A DNA stretch of 64,000 nucleotides from Vreelandella zhanjiangensis DSM 21076 (lineage in GTDB: Bacteria > Pseudomonadota > Gammaproteobacteria > Pseudomonadales > Halomonadaceae), in NCBI RefSeq assembly GCF_000377665.1, contig NZ_KB898656.1:34443-98442 (forward strand). Reading direction: 5' to 3'. Below are positions 38,018 through 46,663 of this stretch, one piece after another; the stretch's first letter is position 1; every line of letters begins with the position of its first letter. The position numbers and the translations under genes were made by a program. The notes under the pieces are model-generated. The model did not search any database. It was not told the origin of the DNA and was given only the letters and a program-made list of their open reading frames with translations.

Positions 38018-38266
38018 CTACCGAGTAAATAAATAAACAGCTGAACTAATCAAAACAAGCAGGCCAATACAACTCGTCCATATTTCTTCCTGAAAAGGGT
38101 CCCTTCTTGAATAGCGTTGGCGCTTACTTGGGTAATAACCCAGCGTTATGCATTTTACAAAAGGCCAGCCGACCCAGTAGCCAGCCTTAAATAAAAGATG
38201 GCCGACAACATGGCCAAAAAACCAACCTAGGCTTCGGGAAAATCCTTCAAAAAAATCGTCAAGCAT
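38018..38266 (-). CDS. Small membrane protein, intact copy of a duplicated gene
   Basis: An 82-residue protein starting MLDDFFEGFSRSLGWFFGH. It has a central hydrophobic stretch (about 15-42) and a C-terminal transmembrane segment (about 62-80), joined by a basic loop (SKRQRYSRRDP). GGAAG lies upstream of the ATG. I do not recognise the family. Most of it is repeated 1.57 kb to the right as a broken copy, with the toxin-antitoxin pair in between. Confidence 0.72.
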   Translation of the reverse strand: MLDDFFEGFSRSLGWFFGHVVGHLLFKAGYWVGWPFVKCITLGYYPSKRQRYSRRDPFQEEIWTSCIGLLVLISSAVYLFTR

Positions 38267-38271
38267 TATTA
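38100..38271. repeat. Direct repeat, left copy
   Basis: About 172 bases that recur at 39669-39841 with scattered substitutions and two one-base indels. The right end is sharp: similarity stops right after AGCATTATTAG in both copies. The left end fades gradually. The repeats are in the same orientation. Confidence 0.85.
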
Positions 38272-38440
38272 GCTTCCAGAAAAGGTCTTGCCTATTTGGG
38301 AAGACGACTTTAAACGCAACATCCGCATACACTAGCGAAAAGCGGATAAAACGTACTCAGCCATAAATATTACTAACCGCTAGCGAGTAATCACTAAAAA
38401 TTAGTGGTTGCAATGATCTCACTATAAGAATTCTCCCCTC

Positions 38441-39013
38441 TTATAGTAGAATCTGGAAAGACCTGAGTTGGCTCACCGCCTCAGGGAGCCTTTGATTTAG
38501 TAGCAAATCAAGATACTCATCGGCGGTAAAAGGCGGATTCTTCAAGCTCCTGCGGTGCCGCTGTACGGCCTGAATAACACTCCCTGGGCTTAAAGCCAAC
38601 ATATCTGTTAAAAACTCATCAGGATGTATGGCTCTGATGTCATGCTGGGCAAGCATATCGTTTGGAAAATCTTTAAGATTAAAAGTAATAATCGCTTCAG
38701 CACCCGTATGAATAGCACAAGCAAGCACATGCCGGTCATCTGGATCAGGTAACGCTAAACCATCAATTAAGGATTCAAACCCTTCCACCACTGCATCACG
38801 CGTGTGGATATCCATCAGTTCACGCACACGCTCAAGCTTCTCCCATGTCAAGTCATTACGCTGAGCTAATAAGCTGCGCATCCACTCATCATGTATTTGA
38901 CGCGACCAACGTGCACGGTACAAATCAGTCATCGCCAAATGAATAAGCAAGCTTCTTAGTGGTGCAGGATAAAGCACGCAGGCATCGTACACGACGGTAT
39001 AATAAGAGCTCAT
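38441..39013 (-). CDS. PIN-domain ribonuclease toxin (VapC-like)
   Basis: A 190-residue PIN-domain protein. The acidic active-site residues are visible as Asp10 in VVYDACVLYP, an acidic residue in IHDEWM near 43, Asp90s in DPDDRHVLACAI and the following FNLKDFP. It is longer than typical VapC (about 130), with an extra helical C-terminal part. Its ATG overlaps the stop of the HTH gene upstream (TGATG), the usual arrangement antitoxin first, toxin second. RNA cleavage activity is inferred from the family. Confidence 0.86.
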   Translation of the reverse strand: MSSYYTVVYDACVLYPAPLRSLLIHLAMTDLYRARWSRQIHDEWMRSLLAQRNDLTWEKLERVRELMDIHTRDAVVEGFESLIDGLALPDPDDRHVLACAIHTGAEAIITFNLKDFPNDMLAQHDIRAIHPDEFLTDMLALSPGSVIQAVQRHRRSLKNPPFTADEYLDLLLNQRLPEAVSQLRSFQILL

Positions 39014-39468
39014 CAGTAACCCAGATTTAATGATTGATCGAGCGCTGACAGATCATCTAATGCCTGAAGCCGTTTTTGGTCGATCGCTTGTTTATACGCC
39101 ATAAGATCTGAGTACTTTACCTTGCGCCTGTTTCCAACACGATGGAACGGGAGTTTGTTTTCATCCAACAGTTTAATAAAAGAGGGACGAGACATATTCA
39201 TGGCATCAGCCGCTTCTTGCGTCGTCATTTCGGCATGTACTGGAATTAGTTTGACCATATTGCCATCGCCTAACTCGGTCAATATATCGACCAGCAGGCG
39301 GAGCGCACTAACAGGCACTTCAACCTGATGTGCTTTCCCGTCTTTACCAGTAAGCGACACTTTCTGGGTAGAAGCCTGGGTTTCAACATAGGCTGCAAGC
39401 TCTCTACTCGATAGCTTGGCAAGGATGGCTTCTTCTTGAGTGGGCAATGGGTTAGAAAGCGCGGACAT
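39013..39468 (-). CDS. Antitoxin with excisionase-type helix-turn-helix
   Basis: A 151-residue protein. Residues about 80-135 form a MerR/excisionase-like DNA-binding domain (MTTQEAADAMNMSRPSFIKLLDENKLPFHRVGNRRKV in two parts). The N-terminal half is acidic and may bind the toxin. GGAGTAAAG precedes the ATG. It would repress its own promoter and neutralise the PIN protein encoded just after it. Confidence 0.85.
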   Translation of the reverse strand: MSALSNPLPTQEEAILAKLSSRELAAYVETQASTQKVSLTGKDGKAHQVEVPVSALRLLVDILTELGDGNMVKLIPVHAEMTTQEAADAMNMSRPSFIKLLDENKLPFHRVGNRRKVKYSDLMAYKQAIDQKRLQALDDLSALDQSLNLGY

Positions 39469-39664
39469 CGCCTTTACTCCTTGGGTATTTTATAGAGTAC
39501 ATCATTGCTACAGCCTAGCATTATTCGAATTATTCGAAAAACAAAAAGTGCTAAGAAAAAAAATTTCAGCGCGCATGCGTTGCTAGGCCAAGCGAAAATG
39601 CGCCATCAGGCATTCATTAAACGGGTATTGCATCCGGAATTAGAGACCATACTTTTTCTTGCAA

Positions 39665-39835
39665 AAGCTCCCTTCTTGAACAGCGTTGATGCCGACCAGG
39701 GTAGTAACCCAGCGTTATGCACTTTACAAAAGGCCAGCCGACCCAGTAGCCAGCCTTAAATAAAAAGATGGCCAACAACATGGCCAAAAAACCACCCTAG
39801 ACTGCGGGAAAATCCTTCAAAAAATCGTCCAGCAT
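39665..39835 (-). pseudogene. Frameshifted copy of the small membrane protein gene
   Basis: The copy starts with ATGCTGGACGAT like the intact gene. A T7 run has become T6, so the frame shifts and meets TAG after 12 codons. Further on a T4 run has become T5, which would restore the original frame. The C-terminal part of the gene is replaced by unrelated sequence. It is therefore a truncated, double-frameshifted remnant. Confidence 0.8.
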
Positions 39836-39841
39836 TATTAG
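39669..39841. repeat. Direct repeat, right copy
   Basis: Second copy of the repeat at 38100-38271. Its right end overlaps the 3' end of the membrane-protein gene at 39838. The two copies bracket the toxin-antitoxin operon. Confidence 0.85.
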
Positions 39842-40551
39842 CACTCCCCATGGGCGCTCTGGCTTTGCGAATCGTCACTAAGGGCGGCGGCAGAAAATAC
39901 GATTTCACGATAGAGAATGGCCATGGCAATTGCTGAAAAGATAGATATGAAAAAGTTTACAACCACTCTGAGAGGAAAAAGATAAAGCTCGCCCAGAAGT
40001 AACTCGACAATACTCCAGCCAATGCTGGGAAGCAGTGCGAGCAGTACGAAAGCGCTTATTTGGTGCTGCCTAGAGAGCTGCCAGGCAAGTTTAAAGGTTA
40101 TTTTTTGATCAAGGGCGATGCCCGGCAATACCAGCGCAAAGCGGCTATAAAAATAGCCAGCAGCCAGCATCATTAACCACGGCCCGCCAACGGGCACAAA
40201 GGCTAATAGCGACACCGGGATTAACAGCGCATAAAGCCCCAGTATATGAAGAAAAAAGCGTGTTTCTCTTCGCCCCCAAAAGAACCCCCAGCCAAAACGA
40301 ATCGCCTGCTCCCGTAATACGGTGTGGCAAATAATAGTGACCAATATCGTATAGCTAACTATCGCCACCCCCTCTGCCAACCACTCCAATGTGAGATAAA
40401 GCATCAGCGGCCGAGGCTGTAGAACGCCTACTCCAAGCAGAGCAAGCTCCGCGATAAGCGCGAGTAAAAAGGCAGCGGCCAGAGCAATAAACGTAGAATG
40501 CTTGATGTTAAGCAACGCAGAAAAAGATTCATTCAAAATACGGATGATCAT
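39838..40551 (-). CDS. Polytopic membrane protein of unknown function
   Basis: A 237-residue protein with about six hydrophobic segments (roughly 18-45, 50-78, 95-120, 122-145, 165-190, 195-220). I do not recognise conserved motifs with confidence; the layout resembles DUF-type membrane proteins with a glycine-rich ILGLYALLIPVSLLAFVPVGGP core. The ribosome binding site is weak. Its 3' end lies at the border of the right repeat copy, so its end may have been changed by the rearrangement. Confidence 0.7.
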   Translation of the reverse strand: MIIRILNESFSALLNIKHSTFIALAAAFLLALIAELALLGVGVLQPRPLMLYLTLEWLAEGVAIVSYTILVTIICHTVLREQAIRFGWGFFWGRRETRFFLHILGLYALLIPVSLLAFVPVGGPWLMMLAAGYFYSRFALVLPGIALDQKITFKLAWQLSRQHQISAFVLLALLPSIGWSIVELLLGELYLFPLRVVVNFFISIFSAIAMAILYREIVFSAAALSDDSQSQSAHGEC

Positions 40552-40960
40552 TACATTTTATCGCTTTGTGGGCGTTAATAGTGCGCTCTTAACTTCTGAG
40601 CGTCAGTAAGATAGAGCCTATATCAAAAAAGTGGTAAATAAGGCGGCTAACCGCAGCATGAGCCTACTGATTTATTACTACAATGCTAATTGGTATCTTT
40701 GCTAGTTGATAACCATTAGCCAATTATTTCTAATATATTGTTAAGCTGGCTGTAATCTTCTGGCATCAATTGATCAACCCCGTGTGCTTGCGCTTGGTCA
40801 ATCGTAACATGGGTTTCGCAGATGATATTTTTTAATGCCAACGCCTTACGTTAAATAGGCGTTTTTTGCAAATGGATCTTGGTTGAGCCGAACGACTAGC
40901 GCTTGCCCCTAGGCACTTGTACTATGCTCTATAGAAAACCCGCAAGATGAAGGAGTCTTC
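40552..40960. other. Intergenic region with a possible gene remnant and hairpin
   Basis: About 410 bases, rather AT-rich. On the minus strand, 40716-40850 is a start-less open stretch of 44 codons whose translation includes ETHVTIDQAQAHGVDQLMPE and ends in ILEIIG; it has a normal protein-like composition and could be the tail of a deleted gene. At 40840-40868 AACGCC/GGCGTT form a short stem with a 12-base loop followed by T6, a weak terminator on the plus strand. Confidence 0.4.
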
Positions 40961-41176
40961 ATGACCATCATGCAAGATGCAGAACAGCGATTTGCAGCAC
41001 AGGCATCGCTTTATACACGACGCGCTTACCAGGCAGCACTGAATAGTGGCCAAACCGTGGTGGAAATCGTCGATGGTAATCTTGTTGAAACCTTCCCTGA
41101 TGGCAGTGCTCGTGTTTTAAAAGAGGCACCGCCTAAGCACAAGGTATCGATAGGCACACACCTCAAGGTGACCTGA
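40961..41176 (+). CDS. Small putative antitoxin of the zeta-type pair
   Basis: A 71-residue protein with AAGGAG before its ATG; its stop overlaps the toxin start (TGATG). The N-terminal half is helical and the C-terminal half contains VVEIVDGNLVETFPDGSARVL, seen in small proteins next to chromosomal zeta-like kinases. It does not look like the plasmid Epsilon antitoxin. The antitoxin role is inferred from position. Confidence 0.75.
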   Translation: MTIMQDAEQRFAAQASLYTRRAYQAALNSGQTVVEIVDGNLVETFPDGSARVLKEAPPKHKVSIGTHLKVT

Positions 41177-41928
41177 TGATTGAGACGCCACGGCTGCGGA
41201 TGTTTGCTGGGCCGAACGGTTCAGGGAAAAGTACGATCAAGGATGTCATCCCGACGCATCAGAAAGGGGTTTATATCAACCCTGATGATATAGAAAGTAA
41301 TGCCAAAGAAGCAGGCGCCATCTATTTTGAAGACTACTCGGTTTATTTAACGGGTACAGATATCGAACGTTACTTCTACCAATCGCCGTTAACCTTAAAA
41401 GCATCATTAGCACCACAGCTTAAGGCGTTAGCCTTTGAAGACAACTGCATTAAATTCCCTCTCTCGTTACCACCTAATTCTTATATTGCATCTATTGCCT
41501 CTGCGCTTATTCGAGAGCAGCTCACTGCTTCTAAAATTAGCTTCACCTTTGAAACAGTGATGTCATCAGAAGACAAGATTGAAGTGCTCAAGGCATCCCG
41601 TGCCGCTGGTTTTAAAAACTATCTTTACTATATTGCGACCGATGACCCCGCTATCAATGTTCAGCGAGTGCACAACCGGGTCAAAACGGGTGGCCACCCC
41701 GTACCCGAAGAAAAAATCCGCCAGCGCTATGACCGCTCCATCGATTTACTCTTGGAGGCCATCAAACTTGCTGATCGTGCTTTTATATTCGATAACTCCG
41801 GTAGTAAAGACATATGGTTAGCGGAAGTAACTCCTGGCGGCGAAATTCAAACAAAAGTGGAGGAGCTACCTAACTGGTTTTACAGCAGTGTTATTGAGAA
41901 GCTTTGTCCTCCCTCTCAGACAACATAG
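41176..41928 (+). CDS. Zeta-toxin family kinase
   Basis: A 250-residue P-loop kinase. Walker A is AGPNGSGKST near residue 12, the putative catalytic/substrate loop YINPDDIE lies near 34, and ISFTFETVMSS near 115 matches the family. Zeta toxins phosphorylate UDP-N-acetylglucosamine and block cell wall synthesis; related chromosomal proteins may act on other small molecules. It is translationally coupled to the small upstream gene. Confidence 0.87.
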   Translation: MIETPRLRMFAGPNGSGKSTIKDVIPTHQKGVYINPDDIESNAKEAGAIYFEDYSVYLTGTDIERYFYQSPLTLKASLAPQLKALAFEDNCIKFPLSLPPNSYIASIASALIREQLTASKISFTFETVMSSEDKIEVLKASRAAGFKNYLYYIATDDPAINVQRVHNRVKTGGHPVPEEKIRQRYDRSIDLLLEAIKLADRAFIFDNSGSKDIWLAEVTPGGEIQTKVEELPNWFYSSVIEKLCPPSQTT

Positions 41929-42236
41929 CCCATGTGTGTTCACGCTGCTGTTTGACGGTCTGCGGAATAACGCGGCATAAGGACTCCGTCTTGCTCTCTG
42001 GATGGGTTTTAGGCGATATCGCCAACCGGGCAACTAGGCTGACAGAGGGGGCTATCACACTAAGGAGTTAAAATTACTATCATGGGTGTAGAGAATTTAC
42101 AAAGCGCCATGCTTGGCTCTACTTATATAGGCAAAGCACAGCGACAGCATAGATTAACTTCAACCACATCTTTTATCTTATAATTTTATAACAACATTTA
42201 TTGCACCATCTTATTCTTAGGATTATTTTTTTATAC
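41929..42236. other. Intergenic region between zeta toxin and glycosyltransferase genes
   Basis: About 310 bases, convergent 3' ends on both sides. A 33-codon frame at 42082-42183 has AGGAG 14 bases upstream, too far for a usual start, so I do not call it. No clear terminator hairpin is seen. Confidence 0.5.
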
Positions 42237-45200
42237 TTACATCTGCTTTTCAAAGATATAAAAATCAGCGAATGAAGTGTTAGTCGGATCGCTATCGCTT
42301 TTCATAGGATAATCATTGGGAATAAATCGTAATAACTTCCACTGCGGGGTATACTGACTAACCCAGTCAGTGAATTTTCTTTTTCTGACGTGTAAATCTA
42401 CCATTTTCTCATCGATGTTCGCTGAATAAATAATACAGTATTTATTAGCACTCATAAACAGCCGCAACATATAGCCATGATAAATATCGTCATCAATAAG
42501 ATGGTAAATAACATCTAAAGAAAGTGTTATCTCTGCACTAAAAGGATTGTTTTTAAAATCGTCTAATGTCAAAAAACGCTTATACTTGTCCTCACTAAAT
42601 TTTTTGCTGCACAATTCTATAGCGGATATAGAAACATCCACCCCCACGTAATCAATTGATTTCATTAGTGACAATTGATTTCCATCACCACAACCAAACT
42701 CTAAAGCGCTGACAATCTCTTTTTCTTCAATAAAACCATTTATCACTTTAGCTTTAAACTTCGCAAGTCTTCCATAAGAACCTGCGCCAGAGGTGCCCCC
42801 CTGCTGATAGCGAGCTTCCCAGTAACGAGGTACTGAAAATACCTCCGCACCTTCTTTTTTTATTTTTCCCTCTTTCCAAGGTGCACCATATTTACTCATA
42901 AGTAGAGATACACACCTATCGTTGCCGCCTTGATGAATATTATTATGCCACAAGGGAGTAGTATTATTATTGGAAAGCTCGACTAAATGAAAATCTAGAT
43001 CAGACCGTTTTATTTTTGCTCCATTTAACGATGCCATCCAGTACAACCAGATGTCATCTGCGTCTGGGCAAAATTTCATAAAGTGCTTTTTGCTTGCTAT
43101 ATCATTATAAAAAACATGTGGAGGCCATAAGGCGCCTGCCCCACTTGTTGGAAAAATCAATTCATCAGCAGGCTCATTTGGGCCTACCTGCCATTTCCAC
43201 TTTTTGTATGGGATTGGTTCTTCATCAACGTTTAAAATAATTTTATGTGCTCGATGTGCCACAACCGTCTTATAGTCACCATCCCAACTTTCCACCAAGC
43301 CCTTTAACCAATTTGGCTCATAATAGAGATCATCATCAGCCGTAACTATAAAACTCTCTGGATAATCTTTTAACGTTGGAATAATTTTCTTGTAAGAGCG
43401 TATATCTTCACAGAAGCGAATATTCAAACCATATTGCACTAACTCCCACACTGCGCCTGGAAGCTCTTCTTTTTCTGTTTCTGAAATCCATAGAACCAGA
43501 ATATCTGGTGCGAACTCCTGCAGCAATAGGCTACGCAACGTGAGGTGCAAACAGTCAAATCTAGGCTTATAAGAGGTTAGTGATACTACTAAATGTGCTG
43601 GCAGCTGATGTTTCGCAACCTGCTCTTTTAGAGAAGCATTTTCTAAATAACTAATGATATCTTGAACGCTTGAGAGTCTCGCGTTTTGCTGAACTTGCTG
43701 AAATTTATTTACTATAGAACTACCCTTTAGGTATAACTCAGCATAATCACTTGAGATCATACTTAGTATGAAATATGACATATCTCGAATTTCGCACACA
43801 GAATCCAAAAGAAACGCAAGCTTGATAGCGTCTAGGCGAGTTAACTCACCTAGACGCTGATCGCTTGGTAAAAATAAAACATGTGCACTTACTAACTCGT
43901 TGGCCTGATACTTTTCATCAGGCACATTTTTTGGAAAGTGACTATGAGATTGTAAATTTTGTAACGTATAAAATCTGAACCCGTTACGGCTAGCCCAGTG
44001 CTGTAACTCAGCCAAATTCGGCTGGCGCTCATGAGTGGCCTGAAAAGCCACTTTCACCTGAATAAGAAGCGTGTCCTTTAGGTACTTGCTACCATTCTCT
44101 AGCACCTTCATAGCGTCATGTAGATCATCAAGCACTAGCATATCGACGCTTGATAGCCCCTCTATACTATCCAAGGCAACCGTATTTATAGGTAATTCCG
44201 CTAGTACTTTAAACTTATCTCGCTGGTACTCAGGCAGTTGGCCTTCTGCCAAAGGCTTTAGCGTGCTGCCTTGCTCTGCATTCAAAGTGGCGTAGAGCGT
44301 TGTAGGCTGGCCATCACCTAAAAGCGCATGGGGGTAGTAATGTAGCTCACCAAACTCCTTGAGCTCTTCTACTTTATTATTAAGTAAGCTTGACGGGTCG
44401 AAGCTTATGACTGCCAAGTGACCACTTGCCATCCATTTGTGGTAGTCGGGGTGTCCCGGCATTATGGCAGCATTATCTACAATAATGATTGGCTCATCGA
44501 ATTCCCATTCAAACGTTTCCTCTTCATTTACTTCTTCACTTAGCGCCTCGGGCAACTCAACCAGCTTATCCTCATCCGCAAACCACATTTCACCTTCTTT
44601 GTTGAAGGTAAGGGCTTCTGGCGCTTTATCTTCACAGTAACGCACCCAAATGGCACGTAGTGCATTATTGAAGTGATTAGCAAAACGCGGCGCATCGCAT
44701 ACTGGGGAGTAGTGCAAAATTGTACGTAGGCCTGCGCGAATAACGGCCAGATTAGGCAGGTCATTAGCCAGTTCAAGTACACGCTGGCGATATTCATCCC
44801 AGCTATTGGTGACAAGCTCTGGCAACCCAGCATTAATCAAGTGGGTAGCACTGTGGCGGCCTGCGAACGTAGGGCCAGGCAAGGTGACTACCGGCACCCC
44901 CATTAACATGGCCTCACAAGTGGTTAAACCACCGGAATAGGGCCAAGTATCTAACGCGATATCGATACGCTGATAGGTTTCCAAAAACTCTTGATGCTTC
45001 GCTGGGCCTTCGAGCAAAATACGTTCTTGCTCAATACCATGCTCTACCATTTCATCCCATATACGTTGACAAAAATCCTGACTTTCATACTGAGCTCCCC
45101 GCAGAAGTAAGCGGCTTTGCGGCAGTTGATGCATTAATAAAGCCCACTGAGCCAAAAGCTGAGAACTAATTTTAGCAGCGTTATTCAAGCAGCCAAGCGT

Positions 45201-46547
45201 AATGTAGCGGTTCTTAAGGGCAGGTAGCGAGGTCGTTTTCGGCGCATAGGAACAGGGTACGTAACAAATATAGTCATTCGGCAGGCGAATCAACTTTTCG
45301 GTATATTGATCATCAACGCCTTTAGGAGTTTCAATACTATCGGATAATAAATAGTCAATTGACTCTAGCCCCATGGTATTAACCAAGCCACCTACCCACT
45401 TAATACATAAGGGCGCCGGACGCATGGAGATTGCTTGTAAGCAGCTACCATCACCATGGCCTGAAAGATCAATCAAAATATCTATTTGATCATGTCGAAT
45501 CAACTCAGCTGTCGCTTCTTGATTTAAATGACGTACTTGCTGCCACTGTTTACAAGCATTACGAATTTGCTTTGTAATATGATCATTAACGTCATTCGTC
45601 GAATATGCGTAAAAGTGAATATCAGGCCTACTATTCTCTAACGCCGTGGCTATCATTTGTCCAACAGGGTGAATTCTAAATCCTGATGATATTAAACCTA
45701 CGCGCAATGTCTTTTCTTTAGTTTTTTTAGCCGATACGCTTTGCATTGAGGGCAATGCAAAGCGTTTTTCCCACCCCTTGGCAAAGTTAATAATTTCAGC
45801 CTGGGTGGTTGCAGGATTATAGTGCTTTGCAAAGAAAATATTCGAGTATGCCATGACAAACTCAGGACTTTTCTTCAAGGCCTTTTGATAATAAAGCTCG
45901 GCCTTTTCATACTCACCAATATCCTTGTATAAGTTACCTAAATTATTAAATACTGTGGGATGATTTGGGAATTTTCGTTCCAAAAGATGATAATTTTTTA
46001 AAGCCTCGCTGAAATACTTAGTTTGATATTGTAGAGCCCCAACCATTAAGCGCGAACGTAGCTCATCGTAGCCAAGTCCCAAGGCTTTCTGCGCATGCTC
46101 AAGAGCTACAAAATGCTGTCCAGCATTTTGTAACATTTCTGCCAGGCGATACTGCGCAGGTCCATATTTAGGCTGAAGAATAACCGCCTGTGCCTGGTAT
46201 TCAATAGCTTGCTGCTCATCGCCTTGTCGATAATATGCCGCAGCCAAGCTCGTAAGTGTGAGGACGTCCTCTGTATTCAAACCATAAGACTTGGTCAAGG
46301 GCTCTAATGCAGAGGCGGCATCACCTGCCTCTAAAAAAGCGGTGCCTAGAGCCTTCCATGCAAAGGCACTCTCAGAGTAATTGTCTACCATGAGCTGTGC
46401 TGCCTGTTGCGCCTTAGTTAGTTTTTTAGCGTTATAGAGCGCCATGAACGCCTCTGCATCAACTCGAGGCACCCCAAAAGTTTCTCCATGGCCTATGTTG
46501 TTCTGGGCAACCAATGTTTTCTGCTTATGTGTTTTTTTCTTAGCCAT
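42237..46547 (-). CDS. Multidomain TPR/SPINDLY GlcNAc transferase-glycosyltransferase-methyltransferase, probable flagellin modification
   Basis: A 1,436-residue fusion. TPR repeats occupy about 35-240. A GT41 (SPINDLY/O-GlcNAc transferase-like) catalytic domain spans about 280-635, with FRIHPVGQM, DLSGHGDG and DTWPYSGGLTTCEAMLMGVP. A linker and a less clear domain with FkbM-like look follow (about 685-905). A GT-A type domain (about 985-1215) has the DDD motif at 1071-1073. A class I SAM methyltransferase (about 1240-1436) has LEFGCGDGN at 1282-1290. It lies directly downstream of the flagellin gene on the same strand, so flagellin is the likely substrate. Base composition becomes AT-rich in the last third, suggesting separate origins for the modules. 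Confidence 0.88.
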   Translation of the reverse strand: MAKKKTHKQKTLVAQNNIGHGETFGVPRVDAEAFMALYNAKKLTKAQQAAQLMVDNYSESAFAWKALGTAFLEAGDAASALEPLTKSYGLNTEDVLTLTSLAAAYYRQGDEQQAIEYQAQAVILQPKYGPAQYRLAEMLQNAGQHFVALEHAQKALGLGYDELRSRLMVGALQYQTKYFSEALKNYHLLERKFPNHPTVFNNLGNLYKDIGEYEKAELYYQKALKKSPEFVMAYSNIFFAKHYNPATTQAEIINFAKGWEKRFALPSMQSVSAKKTKEKTLRVGLISSGFRIHPVGQMIATALENSRPDIHFYAYSTNDVNDHITKQIRNACKQWQQVRHLNQEATAELIRHDQIDILIDLSGHGDGSCLQAISMRPAPLCIKWVGGLVNTMGLESIDYLLSDSIETPKGVDDQYTEKLIRLPNDYICYVPCSYAPKTTSLPALKNRYITLGCLNNAAKISSQLLAQWALLMHQLPQSRLLLRGAQYESQDFCQRIWDEMVEHGIEQERILLEGPAKHQEFLETYQRIDIALDTWPYSGGLTTCEAMLMGVPVVTLPGPTFAGRHSATHLINAGLPELVTNSWDEYRQRVLELANDLPNLAVIRAGLRTILHYSPVCDAPRFANHFNNALRAIWVRYCEDKAPEALTFNKEGEMWFADEDKLVELPEALSEEVNEEETFEWEFDEPIIIVDNAAIMPGHPDYHKWMASGHLAVISFDPSSLLNNKVEELKEFGELHYYPHALLGDGQPTTLYATLNAEQGSTLKPLAEGQLPEYQRDKFKVLAELPINTVALDSIEGLSSVDMLVLDDLHDAMKVLENGSKYLKDTLLIQVKVAFQATHERQPNLAELQHWASRNGFRFYTLQNLQSHSHFPKNVPDEKYQANELVSAHVLFLPSDQRLGELTRLDAIKLAFLLDSVCEIRDMSYFILSMISSDYAELYLKGSSIVNKFQQVQQNARLSSVQDIISYLENASLKEQVAKHQLPAHLVVSLTSYKPRFDCLHLTLRSLLLQEFAPDILVLWISETEKEELPGAVWELVQYGLNIRFCEDIRSYKKIIPTLKDYPESFIVTADDDLYYEPNWLKGLVESWDGDYKTVVAHRAHKIILNVDEEPIPYKKWKWQVGPNEPADELIFPTSGAGALWPPHVFYNDIASKKHFMKFCPDADDIWLYWMASLNGAKIKRSDLDFHLVELSNNNTTPLWHNNIHQGGNDRCVSLLMSKYGAPWKEGKIKKEGAEVFSVPRYWEARYQQGGTSGAGSYGRLAKFKAKVINGFIEEKEIVSALEFGCGDGNQLSLMKSIDYVGVDVSISAIELCSKKFSEDKYKRFLTLDDFKNNPFSAEITLSLDVIYHLIDDDIYHGYMLRLFMSANKYCIIYSANIDEKMVDLHVRKRKFTDWVSQYTPQWKLLRFIPNDYPMKSDSDPTNTSFADFYIFEKQM

Positions 46548-46621
46548 GGTCTCTACTTTATGCGGGTCTATAAAAAATTTTCGCTACTATACCGATTAAA
46601 CGCATTCTACAAACGATAAAA

Positions 46622-46643
46622 AACCCGGGCCTAGGGCCCGGGT
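46622..46643 (-). terminator. Terminator after the flagellin gene
   Basis: Perfect palindromic stem AACCCGGGCC/GGCCCGGGTT-like with a very short TA loop; on the minus strand it is followed by T6 (the A run at 46617-46623). It sits about 20 bases after the flagellin stop and would partly isolate the glycosyltransferase gene from flagellin transcription. Confidence 0.88.
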
Positions 46644-46663
46644 TCTTTAGGTTTAAAACAGAC

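Noticed and set aside
39505..39759. Plus-strand 84-codon frame between the antitoxin and membrane protein genes
   Set aside because: It reads antisense through the right repeat copy and has no ribosome binding site; it is explained by the duplicated minus-strand gene.
38000..40870. Chromosomal integron cassettes (attC-like ends near 38000 and 40640-40870)
   Set aside because: CGGCTAACCGC recurs near 38000 and 40640, and a short hairpin lies at 40840, but the paired core sites and spacing of attC are not there, and genes face both ways.
42082..42183. 33-codon plus-strand frame downstream of the zeta toxin
   Set aside because: AGGAG lies 14 bases from the ATG, too far for normal initiation; no other support.
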